Shown: positions 33,803 through 42,985, counted from the stretch's first letter. The stretch is 44,520 nucleotides of DNA from Marinifilum sp. (GCA_020718065.1 DYDE01000014.1:1-44520), one strand, 5' to 3'. Numbers and translations are program-made. The notes: a model not told the origin generated them from the letters alone.

Positions 33803-34498
33803 ATGAAAACACTTGGACTTATTGGTGGAACTACCTGGGTTTCTACAGCAGACTATTACAAAATAATCAACAAATTGACCAATGAAAGATTAGGTGGAAA
33901 CAATGCTGCCAAACTTCTATTATACTCAATTAACTTTGAGGAATTGAAATTACTAACAGAGGCGAACAAATGGGAAGAAATTAGCAAGAATTTTACAGAT
34001 ATTGCGAAAAGACTTGAATATGCAGGAGCCGATTGTATTGTTTTGTGTGCCAATACACCTCATTTATTTGCAGAAATCATACAAAAACAAATTGGTATTC
34101 CTATATTGCATATTGCGGAGGCAACTGCAAAGGAAATCGCCAAGCAAAAACTCAAAACTGTTGCTTTACTGGGAACCAAAGTTACGATGGAACAACCTTT
34201 TTATAAAAACATACTTTTAAAATATGGAATAAAAACAATAATTCCAGAAGAAGATGAACGAGATTTCATTCACCAATCAATATTTAATGAATTGGGGTTA
34301 GATATTTTCAAAAAGGAAACCAAGTTAAAATATCTTGAAATAATAAATACTCTTCAACAAAAGGGAGCAGAAGGTGTGATATTGGGTTGTACCGAAATTC
34401 CGTTGCTTATTAAACAAGAAGATTGTAATATAATTACTTTCGATACTTTATTATTACATGCAAAATCGGCTGTTGACTATGCATTATCTGTTTCATAA
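33803..34498 (+). CDS. Aspartate/glutamate racemase family protein
   Basis: I start at ATG 33803 (MKTLGLIGGTTW), a perfect family N-terminus, rather than TTG 33782. The 231-residue product has the two catalytic cysteines of cofactor-independent racemases, C82 in VLCANTPHLF and C196 in LGCTEIPLL, so it should be active on aspartate or a similar amino acid. D-amino acids feed peptidoglycan. TACTTTTG at 33746-33753 matches the TAnnTTTG -7 box. The gene is followed by a secreted unknown protein after 18 bp. Confidence 0.92.
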   Translation: MKTLGLIGGTTWVSTADYYKIINKLTNERLGGNNAAKLLLYSINFEELKLLTEANKWEEISKNFTDIAKRLEYAGADCIVLCANTPHLFAEIIQKQIGIPILHIAEATAKEIAKQKLKTVALLGTKVTMEQPFYKNILLKYGIKTIIPEEDERDFIHQSIFNELGLDIFKKETKLKYLEIINTLQQKGAEGVILGCTEIPLLIKQEDCNIITFDTLLLHAKSAVDYALSVS

Positions 34499-34516
34499 GT
34501 ATTAATAATAAAATTT

Positions 34517-35119
34517 ATGCAAAGAATAATAATTTACACAATTATACTTTTGTTGACAATTACAAATATTGTTGCTCAAAACAAAAATATAACAAAACTT
34601 AAGGAAGAGGGAAGAGATTCCATTATACAGTATTCAATAATAAAGCTTAAAGAAAAGAATATTACAAATATTCCGACTGATCCGCAGAAAATAAGGGTTT
34701 TGGCAAATAACAAAGAGATTTATATTTTATATAATATGGAATTCTATTGGGATAATTTTGAAAAAAGTATTAAAAACTTCGATTTAAAGGTGTATTTTAC
34801 TGAAGATGCAGTTTCAATAAGCCCTTATGATTATAGCACAAATTTAAATGCTTATAAATTAACCACTAAACAAAAGAAAATAACAACGATTGTAATGGAT
34901 AAAATGCTTTGTCCTTTTGCAGAAGATGAAAGAATAAACATAAAAGAAGAAGAAAAGTATTATGAAATGATTTGTTCAAGAGGATTTGACAAAGGTGCCG
35001 AATGCTACCATATTGATAAAAAAAGTGGAGAAAAATCAATGATATGGCACGAAACTCCCTATCCTGATAAAGACAATATTATTGTTAATCCTTATGGTGA
35101 ATTTATAGAAATAAAGTAA
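34517..35119 (+). CDS. Secreted protein of unknown function
   Basis: The 200-residue product has a signal peptide (MQRIIIYTIILLLTITNIVA, cut before QNKN) and a mature part of about 180 residues rich in Lys, Glu and Ile with three cysteines (MLCPF, ICSRG, AECYH). I recognise no domain. It lies 18 bp after the racemase and is probably co-transcribed. Confidence 0.7.
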   Translation: MQRIIIYTIILLLTITNIVAQNKNITKLKEEGRDSIIQYSIIKLKEKNITNIPTDPQKIRVLANNKEIYILYNMEFYWDNFEKSIKNFDLKVYFTEDAVSISPYDYSTNLNAYKLTTKQKKITTIVMDKMLCPFAEDERINIKEEEKYYEMICSRGFDKGAECYHIDKKSGEKSMIWHETPYPDKDNIIVNPYGEFIEIK

Positions 35120-35135
35120 TTGATGATATTACTTT
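35113..35135. terminator. Weak bidirectional terminator candidate
   Basis: AAAGTAAT (35113-35120) pairs with ATTACTTT (35128-35135) around a 7-base loop. It overlaps the stop of the secreted unknown protein and lies before the converging FISUMP gene. The stem is short and has only one G-C pair, so support is weak. Confidence 0.35.
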
Positions 35136-35158
35136 CCCACTAATAAATACAAAATTAG

Positions 35159-36148
35159 TTAATCCATCAGACAACGGACAGATAAACCTGTTTTTTTATT
35201 TGCATCGTAGCTGCTAATGACAGCGTAATTATAGTAAATGGAAAAATACCATAAATTAGTAGAATAAATTTCCGAAGCAGTCCATAAGTTACAACCCGAA
35301 CCAATGTTTGCGTATGTTCCTGTTGCAAAACGAAGACCACCCGGAACAGCAGTAAAACCACTACTATTATCGGCACTGGTATTTGGAGCATTCCAATGAG
35401 TGGTACCTGTTTCTTTAAGCTTACCACCAGCAAAACCTGCTCCTCCCAAATAGGTTATCAGCGTTTCAAAGTCAACATCTGTTGGTACATGCCAACCCGT
35501 TGGGCAAAGTTTGCCAGTTTTTACAGCATACCCATTGTATAATGCACCATAAGTTGTTTTATAAGTTGCAGCATCGTTGTTATACCAACAATAAGCACCT
35601 GTTGTAGAATTTGACCATAAAGTATTATCGATTTGATTGGTAATAGTAGCTCCATCATTGTATTTAGTGGTTCTTAGATTTTCTGCCATCCATATCTGAT
35701 TGCCAATTTGAACAACCCTATAAGTATTGCCATCAATATCAGTAATTGTATTTGCTACCGTAGTAAAAACCATTGAAGCGCCATATCCGGTTCCGTTGCT
35801 ATTAGTAGCATATGCACGTAAATAGTATTTGGTGCCAGGCTGGAGCCCTGTTACAGCACTGCTAAATATTCCAGCACCAGATCCATCTGTAGTTTTATTA
35901 TCTGCTATTGTCGGCATTTGATTTGTACTCCAACAAACTCCCCTGGCAGTGATAGTTGAGCCGCCATCAGTACTAACAGAACCTCCACTTAATACAGTGT
36001 TCATTAATATTTGGGTAACATTGGTAGTTAATAATTCAGGCAAAGGAATAGGAGCCTCTTTTTTATCTTTCTTACAACCTATTGAAACCATTAAATAAAT
36101 AACAATAATAAGTTTTATACTGTAATAAAATATGCTTTTTGATTTCAT
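35159..36148 (-). CDS. Surface lipoprotein with fibronectin-like and FISUMP domains
   Basis: The 329-residue product has a lipoprotein signal peptide ending at VSIGC, so it is lipid-anchored. A fibronectin type III-like domain follows (about 40-130: TARGVCWSTNQ, GLQPGTKYYLRAYATNSNG). A FISUMP domain (fibrobacter succinogenes major paralogous domain, about 135-329) has DIDGNTYRVVQIGNQIWMAE, LCPTGWHVPTD and the LSVRCLMD end. Such proteins are abundant in Bacteroidota and Fibrobacterota and sit on the cell surface; their ligand is unknown. TATCTTTG on the minus strand (36191-36184) is a perfect -7 box. Confidence 0.92.
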   Translation of the reverse strand: MKSKSIFYYSIKLIIVIYLMVSIGCKKDKKEAPIPLPELLTTNVTQILMNTVLSGGSVSTDGGSTITARGVCWSTNQMPTIADNKTTDGSGAGIFSSAVTGLQPGTKYYLRAYATNSNGTGYGASMVFTTVANTITDIDGNTYRVVQIGNQIWMAENLRTTKYNDGATITNQIDNTLWSNSTTGAYCWYNNDAATYKTTYGALYNGYAVKTGKLCPTGWHVPTDVDFETLITYLGGAGFAGGKLKETGTTHWNAPNTSADNSSGFTAVPGGLRFATGTYANIGSGCNLWTASEIYSTNLWYFSIYYNYAVISSYDANKKTGLSVRCLMD

Positions 36149-36569
36149 CTTTTTTGTGTTTAAAATACTTAACTGCTTAATTGCAAAGATAAAAAATGTT
36201 TTTAATTTATTGTAATTAACAAATTCAAAGCTAATTACTCAATTGAATTAAATTATTGTTTTCAAATATTAAAAGTTGGTAAAATACAATTTATAAAGCA
36301 AAAAAATACAATAAAAGGGTTAAAGCAACCAATTTTTGCAAATCAGGCAGTTTTACGGATGCAATTTGTGTGTTTTTACGTGTTAAATTTTATATAAAAT
36401 AACAATTCTCTCTCTCTTTTCAAATCTTATACTTGGTTTTTAAAATGAAAATTTTAATTTTTCAATTTTTGTTTTACCTCCATTTAAAATAGTAGTTTTC
36501 AAATCAATATAATATTGTATATTTGTTTTGTAGATCTTATTAATAACACATCATTAATAATATAGCACT
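36149..36569. promoter_or_regulatory. Divergent promoter region, 421 bp
   Basis: No gene is present in this AT-rich stretch. It has a perfect TAnnTTTG box for each direction: TATCTTTG on the minus strand (36191-36184) for the FISUMP gene, and TATATTTG at 36518-36525 for the gene starting at 36570. The matching -33 elements are not clear. Nothing else is seen. Confidence 0.5.
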
Positions 36570-37064
36570 ATGGAATTTTTTCAAAACAACCAAACAATTA
36601 TTATTGTGATAGTTATAACAATAATAGTAATAGTTGCATATTCTTTTATTTCAAAAAAAAGAAGACAAAAACAAGAAGCAGAAATGAATAGTTTCAATAG
36701 CTATTCGAGTATTTCTAAACCAAAAGATACTAAAACCGAAACGAATACACAATCACCATATAAGTTTTCTTTAGAAACTGGAGAGGAAATAGTTGAATTG
36801 AATGTAAAGCACAATTCTACTGCAACTACTAAAGAGTCAGTAGAAGAATTACTAGGAACGATAGAAAAGAATTTGGGGAATACAAAACTTACTGAAAAAC
36901 AAAAAAAACTGATAATTGAAAAATACAGAAAAAATTTGGCAGCAAAACATAATGAGAATAGAACACCGCTCGAAAAGAGAATTAAGCTAATTGAAAACTC
37001 AAGTATGAGCGAAGCCCAAAAAAGCAAAATGATAGAATTCTTGAAAAACAAAGAAAAGAAATAG
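36570..37064 (+). CDS. Small single-TM protein with charged C-terminal region
   Basis: The 164-residue product has an N-terminal out-in anchor (about residues 8-25), then a basic stop-transfer stretch (KKRRQKQEAEM) and a long hydrophilic part. The last 80 residues are highly charged and predicted helical, with two similar stretches (LTEKQKKLIIEKYRKNLAAK and SEAQKSKMIEFLKNKEK), each reading like a short helical unit. No family is recognised. It faces SUI1 in convergent orientation, 35 bp apart. Confidence 0.7.
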   Translation: MEFFQNNQTIIIVIVITIIVIVAYSFISKKRRQKQEAEMNSFNSYSSISKPKDTKTETNTQSPYKFSLETGEEIVELNVKHNSTATTKESVEELLGTIEKNLGNTKLTEKQKKLIIEKYRKNLAAKHNENRTPLEKRIKLIENSSMSEAQKSKMIEFLKNKEKK

Positions 37065-37099
37065 GACAATCAATAGAACAGTAAAGGACTATTAATTTA

Positions 37100-37441
37100 T
37101 CATCCCCCTGCTTTCTTTACTTTATAATTTGCTTTGGTTAAAATTTCAAGTATTTTATCTCTGAAATCTCCCTGAACCAAAATTTCTCCATCTTTAACTG
37201 TTCCGCCTACTCCACATTTGCTTTTTAACAATTTCCCCAATTCCTTTAAATCATCTTCTTTCCCTACAAAACCTGTTATTAAGGTAACCTTTTTCCCACC
37301 ACGTTGCTTCTTGTCTAATTGCACACGAAGGTTTTGCTGTTGTGGAGGTAAAGTATTTGCTTGTTTTTTCTCATCAAACTGGTATTTGTAATCTGGATTG
37401 GTAGAATAAACTATTCCGATGGCTTTGTTTTTGTTAGACAT
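37100..37441 (-). CDS. SUI1/eIF1-like translation factor (YciH family)
   Basis: The 113-residue product has the SUI1 domain in its C-terminal half: [19 protein letters not shown], the [15 protein letters not shown] loop and the [11 protein letters not shown] strand, which are the conserved RNA/ribosome-binding parts. YciH-type bacterial factors resemble eukaryotic eIF1 and increase the stringency of start-codon choice. The N-terminal 45 residues are a flexible, basic lead. It lies just to the left of the palindromic array. Confidence 0.93.
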   Translation of the reverse strand: MSNKNKAIGIVYSTNPDYKYQFDEKKQANTLPPQQQNLRVQLDKKQRGGKKVTLITGFVGKEDDLKELGKLLKSKCGVGGTVKDGEILVQGDFRDKILEILTKANYKVKKAGG

Positions 37442-37477
37442 AATTTTGATTTTAAATTTCTTAATTACTTATTTTAT

Positions 37478-38512
37478 GCCACTAAGACTCAAAGACCCAA
37501 AGTTACACTAAGTTTAAAAATATTAAATAAAATTCACTTTATTTTCTTTGTGAGTCTTTCTGTCTTACTGTCTTTGTGGCAATAAATTCAATATCTATTT
37601 TTCTATGCCACTAAGACTCAAAGTTACACTAGGGTTTATAAAACCATTCTCCTAATCCCATCTTTTATTAATGGTACATTGAAATTAATAAGGTAACCAA
37701 GTCTTTTTTCAGAGAGTTTTAAATGGCTGAGTAGTTGTGCTTCCCAAACCGGATTTACCGTTTCAAGTGCTTTTAATTCGCAAATAACCATATCATTTAC
37801 CAACACATCTAACCTTAACCCTTCTTTAAATATAATATTATCAAATACAATAGGAATATCTATTTGTCGCTTAACCAAGTACCCATTTTTTGTTAAAACA
37901 TGACAAAAGCATATTTCATAAACCTTTTCTAACAAACCTGGTCCAAGGGTTTTATGAACAATATATGCAGCATTTACAATTGCTTTCCCGATTATTTCTT
38001 CCTCTTCTGTTAATGATTTATAAATATTTTTGACAGAATTTCCATCTTCTTTTATTTGTGTCATTGTATTTGTATTTTATGTAAAGTTTTCTTTGTGATC
38101 TTTTCTTTCTTACTGTCTTTGTGGTAATAAGTTTAATATCTGTTTTTCTTTGCCACTAAGACTCAAAGACCCAAAGTTACACTAAGTTTAAAAATATTAA
38201 ATAAAATTCACTTTATTTTCTTTGTGAGTCTTTCTGTCTTACTGTCTTTGTGGCAATAAATTCAATATCTATTTTTCTATGCCACTAAGGTTCAAAGACC
38301 CATTGTTACACTAAGTTTAAATATCTAAAAGAACAATCAATTTGTTTTCTTTGTGATCCTTTCTGTCTTACTGTCTTTGTGGCAATAAGTTTAATATCTG
38401 TTTTTCTTTGCCACTAAGGTTCAAAGACCCATTGTTACACTAAGTTTAAATATCTAAAAGAACAATCAATTTGTTTTCTTTGTGATCCTTTCTGTCTTAC
38501 TGTCTTTGTGGC
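37478..38512. repeat. Array of five palindromic units at exact 26-bp spacing, one carrying a gene
   Basis: The units are 37478-37580, 37607-38125, 38152-38254, 38281-38383 and 38410-38512. Four are 103 bp long; the second is 519 bp because it holds the GxxExxY gene. All start GCCACTAAG and end CTTTGTGG(C/T). Units 1 and 3 are identical and so are 4 and 5. Every spacer is 26 bp and near-identical. Each unit has inverted half-sites (GCCAC...AAAGAC and GTCTTTGTGGC), so each transcript could fold into a long hairpin. The array fills the space between SUI1 and prmA. Confidence 0.9.
37636..38064 (-). CDS. GxxExxY family protein, PD-(D/E)XK nuclease-like, inside a palindromic unit
   Basis: The 142-residue product has the family motif GxxExxY as G43-L-L-E46-K-V-Y49. 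It also has a PD-(D/E)XK-type constellation, D86 (RLDVLV) and E96-L-K98 (CELKAL), within the usual spacing; length fits the family (about 120-140). The function of these proteins is not established. The stop codon lies 5 bp inside the left half-unit and the start about 60 bp before the right half-unit end, so the gene replaces the centre of one palindrome. The first 20 residues are less conserved-looking, and a start at a later position is possible. Its role in spreading the palindrome is a hypothesis. Confidence 0.9.
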   Translation of the reverse strand: MTQIKEDGNSVKNIYKSLTEEEEIIGKAIVNAAYIVHKTLGPGLLEKVYEICFCHVLTKNGYLVKRQIDIPIVFDNIIFKEGLRLDVLVNDMVICELKALETVNPVWEAQLLSHLKLSEKRLGYLINFNVPLIKDGIRRMVL

Positions 38513-38551
38513 AATAAAATATATATCATTTTTATATAATTCTCTTTTTCT

Positions 38552-39388
38552 CTATGGTTTCTTTTTAAATGAAACCGCTACCCAATTATTATTCACAAGG
38601 TGTTTGTTATGGCTCAACCCATTTTCTTCTGAAGCTTTTTTAATTACAGGCAGATCATCTTCATAGAAACCACTCATAACCAATATTCCATTTTCGTTTA
38701 GGCTTTTTGCGTAAGATGAAATATCGTTTAGTAAGATGTTGCGGTTTATATTGGCTATTATAACATCGAATTTCATATTTGCGATAAGCTTTGCATCGCC
38801 CAGCATTGCTTTTATAATGGTATTGTTTTTTTCGATGTTTTCTTTTGTGTTTTCAAAAGCCCAATCATCATTATCAATAGCTACAATATCCTTTGCTCCT
38901 TTTTTATAAGCCAATATCGCAAGTATTCCTGTGCCACAACCCATATCCAATAATGTTTTTTCCTTTAAATCCATTTCGAGCATCAGTTGAATAACCAGCG
39001 AAGTTGTTTCGTGATGGGCGGTACCAAACGACATTTTGGGTTCTATCAGCAATTCAAATTCATACTCTGGTTTCTGGGGGTGAAATGGAGCTCTCACATA
39101 ACATCGATTAGCAATAACAACCGCTTCGAAATTACTTTCCCAAAGAGCATTCCAGTTTTGTGCTGGGATATTATTTATGTTGTATGAAATGGTGAATATT
39201 TGCTTGTCATTAAGTACTTGTAAATTGTCTAATTTTTGTTTATCAAAAAGGTTAGCTGGTATATAAGCCATTATTCCAATATCGGTATTAACAAAACTTT
39301 CAAAACCAAGTTCGCTGAGCTGTGCAATAAGTATATCGCTGCCTTCTTCAAGGGGGTTTACTTTAAAATCTATTTCTATATAGTCCAT
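38552..39388 (-). CDS. prmA: Ribosomal protein L11 methyltransferase
   Basis: PrmA trimethylates L11 of the large ribosomal subunit. The 278-residue product has an N-terminal substrate-binding domain and a C-terminal Rossmann methylase. The SAM-binding motif TLLDMGCGTGILAI and the catalytic-side NINRN are visible, together with the family FGTAHHETTSL segment. It ends near the palindromic array and follows tpiA after 6 bp, so the two are co-transcribed. Confidence 0.96.
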   Translation of the reverse strand: MDYIEIDFKVNPLEEGSDILIAQLSELGFESFVNTDIGIMAYIPANLFDKQKLDNLQVLNDKQIFTISYNINNIPAQNWNALWESNFEAVVIANRCYVRAPFHPQKPEYEFELLIEPKMSFGTAHHETTSLVIQLMLEMDLKEKTLLDMGCGTGILAILAYKKGAKDIVAIDNDDWAFENTKENIEKNNTIIKAMLGDAKLIANMKFDVIIANINRNILLNDISSYAKSLNENGILVMSGFYEDDLPVIKKASEENGLSHNKHLVNNNWVAVSFKKKP

Positions 39389-39394
39389 GGTCTA

Positions 39395-40165
39395 TTAAAA
39401 AGAATGAATTATTTGTACAAAATCATTTGCTATAAGCGAAGCACCTCCAATTAATCCTCCGTCCACATCGGGATTGGCAAAAAGCTCTTTGGCATTTTTG
39501 GCATTGCAACTTCCACCATAAAGAATTGTAGTATTGTCAGCTATTTGTTTTCCATATTTTTCTTTAACAACATTACGGATAAACTGATGCATTTCCTGTG
39601 CTTGTTGTGGGGTGGCATTTAATCCGGTACCTATTGCCCAAACAGGTTCATAGGCAATAACAACTTTAGAAAATGCTTCGGCAGAGAGGTGAAACAAACC
39701 ATCGTTGATTTGTTTCTTAACCACATCGAAGTATGTATTTGCATTGCGTTCTTCTAATCGCTCTCCACAACAATATATGGGAAATAAATTGTTTGCCAGC
39801 GCAAGATTGATCTTTTTTGCGAGTAGGGCATCTGTTTCATTGAAATATGCACGGCGTTCGGAGTGCCCGATAATAACGTATTTTGCACCTACTGACTGTA
39901 TCATTTGGGCAGAGACTTCTCCGGTGAATGCTCCCTTTTCTTCTGAATAACAGTTTTGAGCAGCAGTGTATATAAAAGAACTGTTTGCCAACAAGTCGTT
40001 TATTGGTTTTAAGAAAACAAAAGGTGGGGAAATGATGACTTTTATGTTTTCGTTGGCATTAATGGGATTTACCTGGAGGGATTGTTGTATTTCTTTTACT
40101 AACTGAATACCTTCTTCAAAGGTCTTGTTCATTTTCCAGTTGCCTGCTACTATTTTTGTTCTCAT
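39395..40165 (-). CDS. tpiA: Triosephosphate isomerase
   Basis: TpiA interconverts dihydroxyacetone phosphate and glyceraldehyde 3-phosphate. The 256-residue product matches the family length. GNWKMNKT holds the catalytic Lys, IGHSERR the His and [14 protein letters not shown] the Glu with the flexible loop 6; the GGSCNAKNA and GGLIGGASL phosphate-binding ends are present. It starts upstream of prmA in one operon. Confidence 0.98.
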   Translation of the reverse strand: MRTKIVAGNWKMNKTFEEGIQLVKEIQQSLQVNPINANENIKVIISPPFVFLKPINDLLANSSFIYTAAQNCYSEEKGAFTGEVSAQMIQSVGAKYVIIGHSERRAYFNETDALLAKKINLALANNLFPIYCCGERLEERNANTYFDVVKKQINDGLFHLSAEAFSKVVIAYEPVWAIGTGLNATPQQAQEMHQFIRNVVKEKYGKQIADNTTILYGGSCNAKNAKELFANPDVDGGLIGGASLIANDFVQIIHSF

Positions 40166-40648
40166 ATATTTGGTGGTTTGGTTTAAATAAAAATTGACAG
40201 TAAAATTAGCTATTTTTTTAGAATGTTTTTGGTGGAGGTTTTATAAATAAAAATAATGGTTGGTGCTTTAGAGGGTGGAAGAGGAAAAAATAAAACAGAT
40301 TGATTTAAGAACAAGGATTAAAGATATTTGATTTAAGGCAAATCTCGGCGAGAAATGTACGAATTAGGCAACGTTTAAGCTGGAAACGATAATAAATTGC
40401 TTAGAGTTTAAAAACCGAATCACAAATTCGGCATAGCGGGGGTTTTAATGTTGCAAACATAAGTTGTTGTAATTTTAATCGGTCAATATCCACATATAAA
40501 ATTAAAAAAGACCCACTAAGTTTCTCACCCAGCAAGTCTATTTGAACAATTAAACATTCTTATTCAACCCATTCACATCTAAGGAAATTCATCTTATGGA
40601 AAATGCTATGTATGCACTGGCTATGATATTTTTTTTAATCTTTTGTTA
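40166..40648. other. Gene-free spacer of 483 bp
   Basis: No gene is seen. A short hairpin CCGAAT/ATTCGG lies at 40415-40431, followed by AGCGGGGGTTTT, reminiscent of dispersed Bacteroidota repeats. The rest is unremarkable AT-rich sequence. It separates the housekeeping tpiA-prmA block from the toxin-tip region. Confidence 0.5.
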
Positions 40649-41530
40649 TTAAATACCAATGGTAATTACATATGTTTTACTTACAAATTTTCCAAATAAC
40701 TTTGCTGGTTCTAGTATTGGCATTAACAATGCATAATAGTATATATCAGATTCTATATTATCACGTGTAGTTTTATCAAATTTCCGAAATGGATTGTATT
40801 CTATAATACTCTTAACAACTTTTCCTTCATTGTTTACCAATATATTTAGATTAAAATACCTGTCTTTATGCGCAATTGAATCAAAATTATATATTCCATT
40901 CAGGTATTTTTTAATATTACTTTTAAAAGATTCAATAATTTCTTTATTTTTATTATAAAATGAGTAACTATAGATAAAATCATAATATTTCACAGAATCT
41001 ATTAATAAATACGTTGCAATTATATCAACATTTTTCTCACCCTGTAGATTATCAATTGAATACATAATTGTTGATTTATGGTTTTTTTCATGAACCGTAC
41101 CATATTTGTTTGAATCACACCTGGAAATTTTTAATTCTTCATAGTATTTATAATCAATCGGACTAAATAATTTTTTATGTTGTTTATCATAATAAGTAGT
41201 GTCGCATTTTCTTAAACAATAACTAGAATATATTTTTAATGCTTCATTATCATTAAAAACTTCACCTGCTGTTTTTAAGTCATCACAAGCTTTGCATGTG
41301 TCGCTTAATAATAATCTTGTTAATGCCCTATTAAAAAAAGCATCATTTGAGTATGTAATAAATAATGATTTTGTAAACAATGAATCAGCTTCTTTAAATT
41401 GCCCATTCTCAAATGCTGCTACCCCTTGGTTATAGAAGTCAGATGCAATTTTATTAATAGCACCATTATCATTTTGTGCTTTTATATTAATGGAGCAAAA
41501 TATAATTAAGATTAGAAAATAGATTTTCAT
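40649..41530 (-). CDS. Secreted TPR protein with TonB-C-like C-terminus
   Basis: The 293-residue product has a signal peptide (MKIYFLILIIFCSINIKA, cut before QND). A TPR-like helical pair follows (about 30-70: FYNQGVAAFENGQFKEADSLFTKSL), then a cysteine-containing stretch and a C-terminal region of alternating strands (YFNLNILVNNEGKVVKSIIEYNPF and the ending ILEPAKLFGKFVSKTYVITI) like the TonB-C module of other Bacteroidota secreted proteins. No specific role is recognised. It is the last gene of the minus-strand block that begins with the Rhs-like gene but may be an independent resident. Confidence 0.65.
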   Translation of the reverse strand: MKIYFLILIIFCSINIKAQNDNGAINKIASDFYNQGVAAFENGQFKEADSLFTKSLFITYSNDAFFNRALTRLLLSDTCKACDDLKTAGEVFNDNEALKIYSSYCLRKCDTTYYDKQHKKLFSPIDYKYYEELKISRCDSNKYGTVHEKNHKSTIMYSIDNLQGEKNVDIIATYLLIDSVKYYDFIYSYSFYNKNKEIIESFKSNIKKYLNGIYNFDSIAHKDRYFNLNILVNNEGKVVKSIIEYNPFRKFDKTTRDNIESDIYYYALLMPILEPAKLFGKFVSKTYVITIGI

Positions 41531-41610
41531 AATTTTTATTTAAATGTTAAACAACTCTTTCAAAATACCGATTAATACTATAATTATATATTTTAAACAC
41601 TTTCTGTTAT

Positions 41611-42056
41611 TTAAGTTGTATGTGTATGATCATCATGTCTCACTGCGCTGCACCCATGAAACCTTATCTTTTCAGATGTTAAGTTTAATCTCGTTTTCAA
41701 ATGCGGTTCAATAAATATTTTACCTATTAATGGGTGATATGTAAATAAGTTTACAAGTTCTCTTGTTCTTTCATTATCTAAAGAATAATTTTTTTATTGC
41801 CTTGTGGTATAAATTTCTTTAAAAGATTATACCTCCAATAACCATTTTCGGAACAAAAGTCAGCTGTGTTTTTTTCACCAATTAGTGGTTCTTCACATAT
41901 TCCATATCCAAAAAAAGAAGGACATTTATTAGTTTGTTTACCAGTTCTGTTGTCAATATAACAAAAAGAAATCAAATAAACAATTCCCCCTATCTGTGTT
42001 AAAAGGGTTAAAAAGCAAAAAACAAAAATTTTAAATATGATTTTAAATGTTTGCAT
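41611..42056 (-). pseudogene. Broken peptidase-like membrane protein (internal deletion plus frameshift)
   Basis: The first frame (42056-41778) gives a membrane-anchored start with LTQIGGIVYLISF, then jumps directly into TGKQTNKCPSFFGYG and stops after GNKKIIL. In a second frame the minus strand continues as NYSLDNERTRELVNLF, IGKIFIEPHLKTRLNL and the ending IRFHGCSAVRHDDHTH. From memory of Bacteroidota proteins, an intact relative has LTQIGG at its start, a middle region with an NDGKK(I/L)D motif, and this C-terminal HGCxAVRHDDHxH metal-type motif. Here the middle is missing (junction near ISF) and a slip in an A-run breaks the frame. The assignment to a peptidoglycan-type peptidase is tentative. 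Confidence 0.65.
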
Positions 42057-42063
42057 TTATTTA

Positions 42064-42351
42064 TTAATTATTATAAATTACAAAGAGCAATGTAACAATA
42101 CTAATAATATCAATAATAGCTAACCCTATAAAAATTATAAATAAATAAAAAATATAACTAAATAGTTTATTTTCTTTGCGTATCTTATAAAGCTCTCTTA
42201 AATCAGATATTTCTAAATAAAGGAAAATTACACTTTTTCCTCTGGTTTTTAAAACAATCTTAACAATGATTGTGAAGATTCCAGTGATAATACCAATTAT
42301 AGGTAAGAGAATTATTAATAAATTTATTGTATAATCCAATAATATAATCAT
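42064..42351 (-). CDS. Small membrane protein with YLEISDLR motif, copy 2
   Basis: I start at ATG 42351; a longer reading from 42399 adds 16 residues that have no counterpart in the paralogue. The product is 95 residues with two hydrophobic segments (about 6-30 and 62-90) around a conserved middle FLYLEISDLRELYKIRKENK. It is clearly paralogous to the product of 42707-42985, and the surrounding DNA is duplicated too. Probably an orphan immunity-type protein; inferred from position only. Confidence 0.65.
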   Translation of the reverse strand: MIILLDYTINLLIILLPIIGIITGIFTIIVKIVLKTRGKSVIFLYLEISDLRELYKIRKENKLFSYIFYLFIIFIGLAIIDIISIVTLLFVIYNN

Positions 42352-42382
42352 TTCAAAGAACTTTATCAACAAAGCAATATTT

Positions 42383-42697
42383 CTATTCTCCAAAAACAAA
42401 TTCAGGAAAAAATATCAAAACAATTATCCATATCAGTATTAAACCATATATAATAATTAGGTTTATTAATGTTTTTGTAAATAATCTTTTATCTTCTATA
42501 GTTTTAATTACAACTTTTCTATAAACTTTATAAAAACGAATCAAATCATTAAATCCAATACTACTTGGAAACCAATAATCTATAGGTTTACTTCCATTTC
42601 TCAATAGAAATAACTTAATTTCTTTTTTAATATAAAAATCAGCATAAATTCCTGCAATAGCAAAAATAATTACTGATACTATTAAATAGGTTATCAT
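42383..42697 (-). CDS. Two-TM protein with FYKVYRK motif, copy 3 (candidate immunity)
   Basis: The 104-residue product has TM segments at about 3-22 and 80-98, with a soluble loop holding LLRNGSKPIDYWFPS and RFYKVYRK between them, and the ending IFFPEFVFGE. It is paralogous to 43028-43342 (most similar) and 43648-43953. Three copies behind one Rhs-like gene fit a bank of immunity proteins, but this is inference. Confidence 0.7.
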   Translation of the reverse strand: MITYLIVSVIIFAIAGIYADFYIKKEIKLFLLRNGSKPIDYWFPSSIGFNDLIRFYKVYRKVVIKTIEDKRLFTKTLINLIIIYGLILIWIIVLIFFPEFVFGE

Positions 42698-42706
42698 ATT
42701 GATTTA

Positions 42707-42985
42707 TTAATTATTATAATATTCATAGTAAAGTAAACATATGATACTAATAAAATCAACAATAGCTACTCCTATAAAAATTATAAATAAATAATAAATA
42801 TAAGTGAAAAGTTTGTTTTCTTTATGTATCTTAAAAAAATCTCTTAAATCTGATATTTCTAAATAAAGGAAATTTACACTTTTTCCCCTGCTTTTTAAAA
42901 CCACCTTAACAATAATTGTAAAGATAGTTATTACAAATCCTGCTATTAGGAAGAGTATTGTTAATAAATTTATTGTTTTATCCAT
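42707..42985 (-). CDS. Small membrane protein with YLEISDLR motif, copy 1
   Basis: The 92-residue product has two hydrophobic segments (about 6-28 and 62-88) around FLYLEISDLRDFFKIHKENK. It is paralogous to 42064-42351, with nearly the same middle and C-terminal region. It starts with MDKTINLL at the ATG at 42985. Position is directly after a FYKVYR-type gene, as for the other copy, so the two may work together. Confidence 0.7.
   Translation of the reverse strand: MDKTINLLTILFLIAGFVITIFTIIVKVVLKSRGKSVNFLYLEISDLRDFFKIHKENKLFTYIYYLFIIFIGVAIVDFISIICLLYYEYYNN

Noticed and set aside
37478-38512. CRISPR array
   Set aside because: The repeated parts are 103 bp palindromes and the spacers are near-identical 26-mers, the reverse of a CRISPR array, and no cas gene is present.
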